From the NCBI GenBank assembly GCA_946811185.2, contig OX328108.1, positions 8,824,412-8,888,411 of the forward strand: a DNA stretch of 64,000 nucleotides. Direction: 5' to 3'. The notes under the pieces are model-generated. The model did no database searches and was not told where the DNA came from. It saw nothing but the letters and a program-made list of their open reading frames with translations. The stretch is from Hippopus hippopus (Eukaryota; Mollusca; Bivalvia; Cardiida; Cardiidae). The translations under genes and the position numbers were made by a program. Positions 58,924-64,000 of this stretch are shown piece by piece (within the stretch, counting starts at the first letter, position 1; each line of letters starts with the position of its first letter).

Positions 58924-58928
58924 CTATA
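58898..58928. repeat. (TATC)n microsatellite
   Basis: About seven TATC units. Confidence 0.9.
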
Positions 58929-59044
58929 TGCCAGCTGCCTTGTCTTTGGACCAGGAAAAAAATCAAAGAGCCATAACTCTTACAATATTCGACCATTCAT
59001 GAGGAAAATTGTAAGTGCTTAAGTTCCCAGTAGAAAGGCTTCCA

Positions 59045-59982
59045 TTAACGACGTATATGACAAATGTTCGCGCGCATCCTACTGCGCATGTATTTTTGTC
59101 GTGGATATTGAATCAAAAGCGCACCTATGTATTTTTTGCACACAATGGTAATACTATTGGTGCACTGAAACAAGTAGCACTTTCTTCGGGTAGTATTGGT
59201 TGGTGAAGAGAAAAAAATGTTGTTTTTTTTAACTGTCACCGTGAAATAATTAAAATGCTGCTGACACGGCGTTACACACCAAACAAGGAAACAATGGCAG
59301 GAAATTTAAAGCTGTGGAAGTATAGCTGTTTCCACTTCGAAAATTATTGTTGGAAAAGGAGAAATTGCTCCTATTGAGCAATTTCTTCTTTTCTCACCAT
59401 GTCTGCTGAGCTTTTATCCTATTTTTTTCTTGGAAAAAATAACTTCCACAGTGACCTTCAACTTTGTTTTCTGACGAAATAAGCATGGATAGGTGCCATT
59501 TTTATTTTTTCTTATTGTTTAGAATTATAAATACTATAAGTGTGGAAAGTTTAAGAAAAATCTGTCCTGTAGAAAGTATGCATTTTTCTTAAGATTTACT
59601 CTTAATTCGATCAAATTATCTCCCTTTTTTAACTCAATGGCCTATATATAACATGCGTATTTGCACATTTGCCATGCTCAAAAACAGGCTTTTATATATT
59701 TTTTGTGCAAAAATATATGAGTTATCATTAAAATTATGATTATTTGTATATTTTTCTTGTAATTTTCCTGTTTAACTGACTATTAAAGAAAGGCGCGTTA
59801 AATCCAATATAAGCTGCATTTTGGAACTGTATATACCTTCTTCAAAGACAAGTTTCTCAGAAACGAGCACGGTGACCCACACTTTTTTTTTACTGTATTC
59901 TCCTAGAGACATGATGAGCTTTGTATATACAAAGTTTTGAAAAAATCTGTCCCTTAGAAATATTTGTCATATACGTCGTTAA
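59045..59982. mobile_element. ~0.94-kb element with TTAA-flanked inverted ends
   Basis: CGACGTATATGACAAAT at the left and its exact inverse at the right, each bordered by TTAA. No transposase frame is evident. It could be a non-autonomous element of a TTAA-targeting (piggyBac-like) family, though the ends lack the usual CCC start. Confidence 0.5.
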
Positions 59983-60216
59983 AATTGCAACCGAACTGGT
60001 TAAAAACTGTACTTGACAATCAATTTCGTTCACGGATATACAATCCTAACTTTGTTACGGAGTGGGGGGGGGGTATGATTGAACCAACGATGAATCATCC
60101 TGCCCCGGTACATAGTTTGACTACCGTTGAGTGTACAAACGGCTCGTGTTGCTTGTGTCGCCATACAACAGCGTTCCTATAGATAAAGGACGATATTTTT
60201 GATCTGGCAGTCAACG

Positions 60217-60422
60217 ATTAACTCTTTACCAAACGACAAAACTTTAGGATCAACCATATTGAAAGCAAATAAACAGGACAAGTTCGGTTTTGCTGAATTG
60301 ATGTGGTTTGTCTTAGAAAACATCATGGGAAATTGAGAAAATGCTCGTTACTACCATTTTCTCCTTTATTCACAATGTTTTCTGAAGCTTTATTTTTCAG
60401 TGAGTGTTGGGAAAAGGGTTGT
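60217..60422. repeat. Family B palindromic repeat
   Basis: From TTAACTCTTTACCAAACGAC to TGAGTGTTGGGAAAAGGGTT, with arms GAGAAAATGCTCGT / CCATTTTCTCC. Confidence 0.75.
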
Positions 60423-60477
60423 ATCATCCATCATATAGGCCAAGTATATGAACAACTGTTTACCAAAATACTGTACA

Positions 60478-60692
60478 CTCTTTACCAAACGACAAAACTT
60501 TAGACTCACGATATTCAATTCATTTGCAGACGCCAATTATTAATATCTTGCCTCTGAAAAGGTAGAACACATTGTGGGGAAGGATGAAATGCTTTCTACA
60601 AGCATTCTCTCCTTTCCCATCATTGTTTTTCAAAAGCTACCTTTCTTTTTGCAAAAATCGTTTTAAACAAGTGATTATTTGGTGAAGAGTTA
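60478..60692. repeat. Family B palindromic repeat
   Basis: CTCTTTACCAAACGACAAAA at the left, ATTATTTGGTGAAGAGTTAA at the right. It is a second copy 56 bp after the last. Confidence 0.75.
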
Positions 60693-60892
60693 ATACAAAT
60701 CGAAATTCCAAAACCAGCAGACAGAACGCCTGACCCAATCAGATGGCGAGTCCCAGAATTCAGTATTAGAACAACCGCTGCAGTTTTAGATGAATATCAA
60801 CGTGGACCCCAGAGGCCGAGCCCGGTAGCTCAGTGCGTAATCTTAATTGGTCCCTGTTGTACTAGTGCCCGTTGCACATTATACAGATATGT

Positions 60893-61158
60893 ATAGGTAG
60901 TTTGCAGTTCATAGGGACCCCCTGAATTTCGAAATATCTTGAAAAATCCCGTATCAATTTTTATGAAACTTTTCAAGGTCTTTTAAAATGACCTAACCAA
61001 CTCTCCTCTGTGAGAAAGAAAATTTTGCCTATTCCAGTAGTGTTAAATATTTGCTCTGCAGCTTAACATTCTCCGACGGTTTCGCATAATGACTAGAACA
61101 GCAAACATAACCGGACAAGTGCATGACTTCAGTACCTCAATTCATTTAAATATGAGGC

Positions 61159-61189
<31 letters not shown>

Positions 61190-63650
61190 TATATATATTG
61201 TACAAATAATATAGTTCTATACTTTACCTTACATATCGCTCTTGTCACTTTCATTCAAACTTTGAGGTCTGAAATGATTTGTCCAATGTTTTCTTTTTGT
61301 GGTGTCTGTTCTCGAATATTTGATTAAATTTTATTTTCGGCATGGTTTCAAGTTTTTATACCACTTCTTTTGAGATACGTGTTTCAAAGCACATGACACT
61401 TAGACTTAAAGGTCTTTCATGGTTTGTTTTGAATTGTTTTTCGCTACGATTTTTTCAGTTCGCCTAAAATTAGCTCAATTGTATTATGATTACACTCATA
61501 GAGTGGTAGTTTTAAAGACACTGTGCCCCTTTGACCTTAAAAATTCATTTACAACAATACATTTTAGCTTGTTTATGGAAATTAACCACTTCATACAATG
61601 CACCTACTTCTTTTCATGATTGTTGTAAGCTATACCACGTGATGTGAGCCAGGGTTTGACTGGGTTTCGGGGGGGGGGGGGAAGCTTCTATGGTTGGGAG
61701 TGGAAAAGAAAACAAAGTGTAAATAAGTGTGTGCAAGTCTCCAATATTGAATGATTAAAATAAAACCCAAATAAAAAACGAGATCAGGGCCTCAAAAGTT
61801 GAAGTTTTACTATTCAAACAATAGTTTTTGGTTAGTTTACTTTATTCAAACAATAGACGACCACAGTTACTGTACTTGCATGAGAATTGTTTTCATACTC
61901 GGAATAGCCTTCAACCCTCCCACGGTTTTTAAGCTGTTTTGTTCATACTTTTTAACATTGCATTGAATGCAAAAACAGTCAAACTATGGTACCAAAAATT
62001 CTGAAAATTTCACACAGAGTTGGGAAAGGTAATATTTTTAACTATGCACATTTTCAGTACAATAGCTAAAGCATTTTTTAAGATATTTAAAAATTCAGGG
62101 GGTCCCTATGAATCTCAAACTACTTATACAACCACTGGTACACGCCATTGTGACGACTGATTTCATTGGATAACCTAAATTAGCTGGATTAGCCAAATGG
62201 AGTGCCCTTTTTTTTTATCACATCTCAGCGTGGTAGACTGGTTACCACTATAGATGCAAGTAATCGATTATTGTGCGTAGATAATAGGGACCAGCTTAAG
62301 TCTGCTGGTAAAAGACGACGCGGATTCGTGTATTTCTCTCCATGCCATTTAGACTGTATGCGTTATGGTAAATGGTTGGGTGTGTGACCAAGTTGTTGCG
62401 CCTTACGTAATAAATGAAAACGTGTAGGTAGTTTGAGGTTCATAGGGACCCCATGAATTTTGAAATATCTCAAAAAATGCTTTAGTTATTGTACTGAAAA
62501 TTTGCATAGTTAATAATACTACCCTTACCAACTCTGGGTAAAATTTTCAGAATTTTTGATAACTCAGTTTGACGTTTTTGCATGCATAGCAATGTTAAAA
62601 TGTATGAACAAAACAGCTTAAAAACGGCGGAAGGACTGAAGGCTATTCCGAGTGAAGGGTTTACCTGTTTAAGAAAACAACTCTCATGCAAGTACAGTAA
62701 TAGTGTTCGTCTATTTTTCTAACATCAAAAACTTCAACTTTTTAGGCCCTTACCTCGTTTTTTTTTTTAATATTATTTGGGTTTTGTTTTAATGATTCAA
62801 TATCGGAGACTTGCACGCACTTGTTTACATTTTATTTTCTTTTCCAAGCCATACCATAGATGTTTTCCTGAAATCCAGTCAAACTTTGGCTCACGTCATG
62901 TAGTATAGCATACAACAATAAAATGAAGAAGGGTAAATTGTATGAACTGGATAAGTTCCATAAACAAGCTCTAAAGTCTTGTTATAGATGAATTTTACGG
63001 TCAAAGGGACACAGTGTCTTAAAGGTTACCACCCAATGCGTGTGACCAAAATACAGTTGAGCTAATTTTTGGCGAACTAAAAAAAAAATCATAGCGAAAA
63101 ACAATTCAAAGCAAACCATGAAAGACCTTAGAGTATGAGTGTCAGGTGGTTTCTAACCCATATCTCAATAGAAGTGGTATAAAAGATGAAGTCGTGCCGA
63201 AAATAAAATAGACACCAAATATTGGAGAACAGACACGGTATTAGAGAATATTGGGTAAATCAGTTTAGACTTCGAAGATTTGAATGAAAGTGACGAAAGC
63301 AATATCTAAGGTAAGGTATAACACTATATCATTTGTAAAAAAAACTCAGGGCCTCATATTTAATTAAAGTGAGGTACTGAAGTCATACACTTGTCCAGTT
63401 ATGTATGCTGTTCTTGTCACTGTGTGAAACCGTCGGAGAAACCTAAGCTTCAGAACAGAAATTTAATACTACTGGAATGGACAAAATGCTCTTTCTTGTG
63501 AAGAACAATTCTAAATTTCGCTGTGGGATTTGGTACGGTCATTTTAAAAGATTTTGGAAAGTTTCATAAAAATTGATACGGGATTTTTCAATATATTTCA
63601 AAATTCAGGGGGTCCCTATGAACTGCAAATTTCCTCTACTTTACATATCA
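60893..63650. repeat. Fold-back repeat with ~1.2-kb inverted arms
   Basis: The left arm (60893-62130) and right arm (62425-63650) are inverse copies. Shared words include AGTTCATAGGGACCCCCTGA, CTCCGACGGTTTC, GACTTCAGTACCTCA, TCAATTGTATTATGA-type and AGACTTGCAC. The ~290-bp spacer (62131-62424) is unrelated to the arms. A CA microsatellite (about 61158-61181) and a G run (about 61668-61681) occur only in the left arm. The arms are diverged at many positions, so the duplication is old. Confidence 0.85.
62131..62424. other. Spacer of the fold-back repeat
   Basis: Unique sequence between the arms with a 61-codon plus-strand frame. No domain recognised and no splice context, so no gene is called. 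Confidence 0.4.
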
Positions 63651-63884
63651 TTAAAATTTGTAATGAGTTAACACACATAAAATCACTTGAATTGGCTTTT
63701 TGATCTGCGTTAGACACCACAAGAAACAAAAGTGACCTTCCCTGAATATAAAGTAAACAAGAGCAACCTCCCATAGACGGGCAAAATTCTGCCCGTTTTC
63801 AGTAGCCTGACCGGATCCCTAAACACTTTGCTGTCTCATGGGGGTAATCAATTTACGGGTGATCTATCTAGTTTCAAATTCTGG

Positions 63885-64000
63885 AGTCGCTGGTTCGATC
63901 CTCTGCCAGGCCAAATTCTTTCCAAGGATTGATGATAGTCATTACGACTTTCTTACCACTGAACATTATTTTTACGATGAGTAGTTTTGTTAGAAAGTAG
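63885..64000 (+). repeat. SINE 3' part, cut by the window end
   Basis: Box B CTGGTTCGATCCTC, then CCAAATTCTTTCCAAGGATT and GATGATAGTCATTACG, matching the 35343 SINE in order. Confidence 0.7.

Overview
The window looks like nuclear DNA of a marine or freshwater invertebrate, most likely a bivalve mollusc. It is AT-rich, has split genes with GT-AG introns, one animal GPCR, a split leucine-rich-repeat (LRR) gene, a mariner, a LINE, tRNA-type SINEs, and many short palindromic (MITE-like) repeats. The taxon is an inference from the overall character; nothing in the sequence names a species.

Layout. 1-7.1 kb: no gene seen, scattered repeats. 7.44-8.76 kb (minus): one coding exon of a rhodopsin-class GPCR, directly preceded by a splice acceptor. 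9-13.3 kb: repeats, including a ~195-bp tandem array. 13.38-35.92 kb (minus): nine phase-compatible coding exons that I assembled by eye into one LRR gene (signal peptide, LRRNT, four one-LRR exons, LRRCT, cysteine-rich tail; 355 codons plus stop). Its introns hold a 5'-truncated LINE, four copies of a ~620-680-bp element (one split by a mariner and a MITE), and two copies of a palindromic element. 37.43-50.26 kb: an interspersed repeat split by an 11.8-kb virus-like element. 50.3-64 kb: low-complexity arrays, MITEs, a ~0.94-kb element with TTAA-flanked inverted ends and a ~2.75-kb fold-back repeat; no host gene seen.

The main discovery is the 37,897-49,684 element. It has a perfect 6-bp target duplication (CCTGGT), termini beginning AG, very long (~2.3-2.5 kb) inverted repeats, and an identical 55-bp hairpin-forming palindrome 8 bp from each tip. 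It carries the remains of a protein-primed type B DNA polymerase with the zinc-rich N-terminal region typical of metazoan Polinton/adintovirus-type polymerases. I see no integrase, packaging ATPase or capsid gene, so it is probably a deleted or non-autonomous Polinton-type element.

Its expression signals are unusual. Eight small reading frames (two present in both inverted repeats) each end 19-49 bp upstream of a hairpin with a 6-bp stem and TTTC loop, the architecture of replication-dependent histone mRNA 3' ends, with compensatory stem changes between copies and a following ACCA/ACCCA and GAAAG tract. Four of these genes share a promoter block with a TGACGTCA (CRE) site and a TATA-like box; two others share a second block. 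The polymerase, the 217-aa gene and the zinc-knuckle gene lack the hairpins. This suggests two gene classes, one of them using the host S-phase histone 3'-end machinery.
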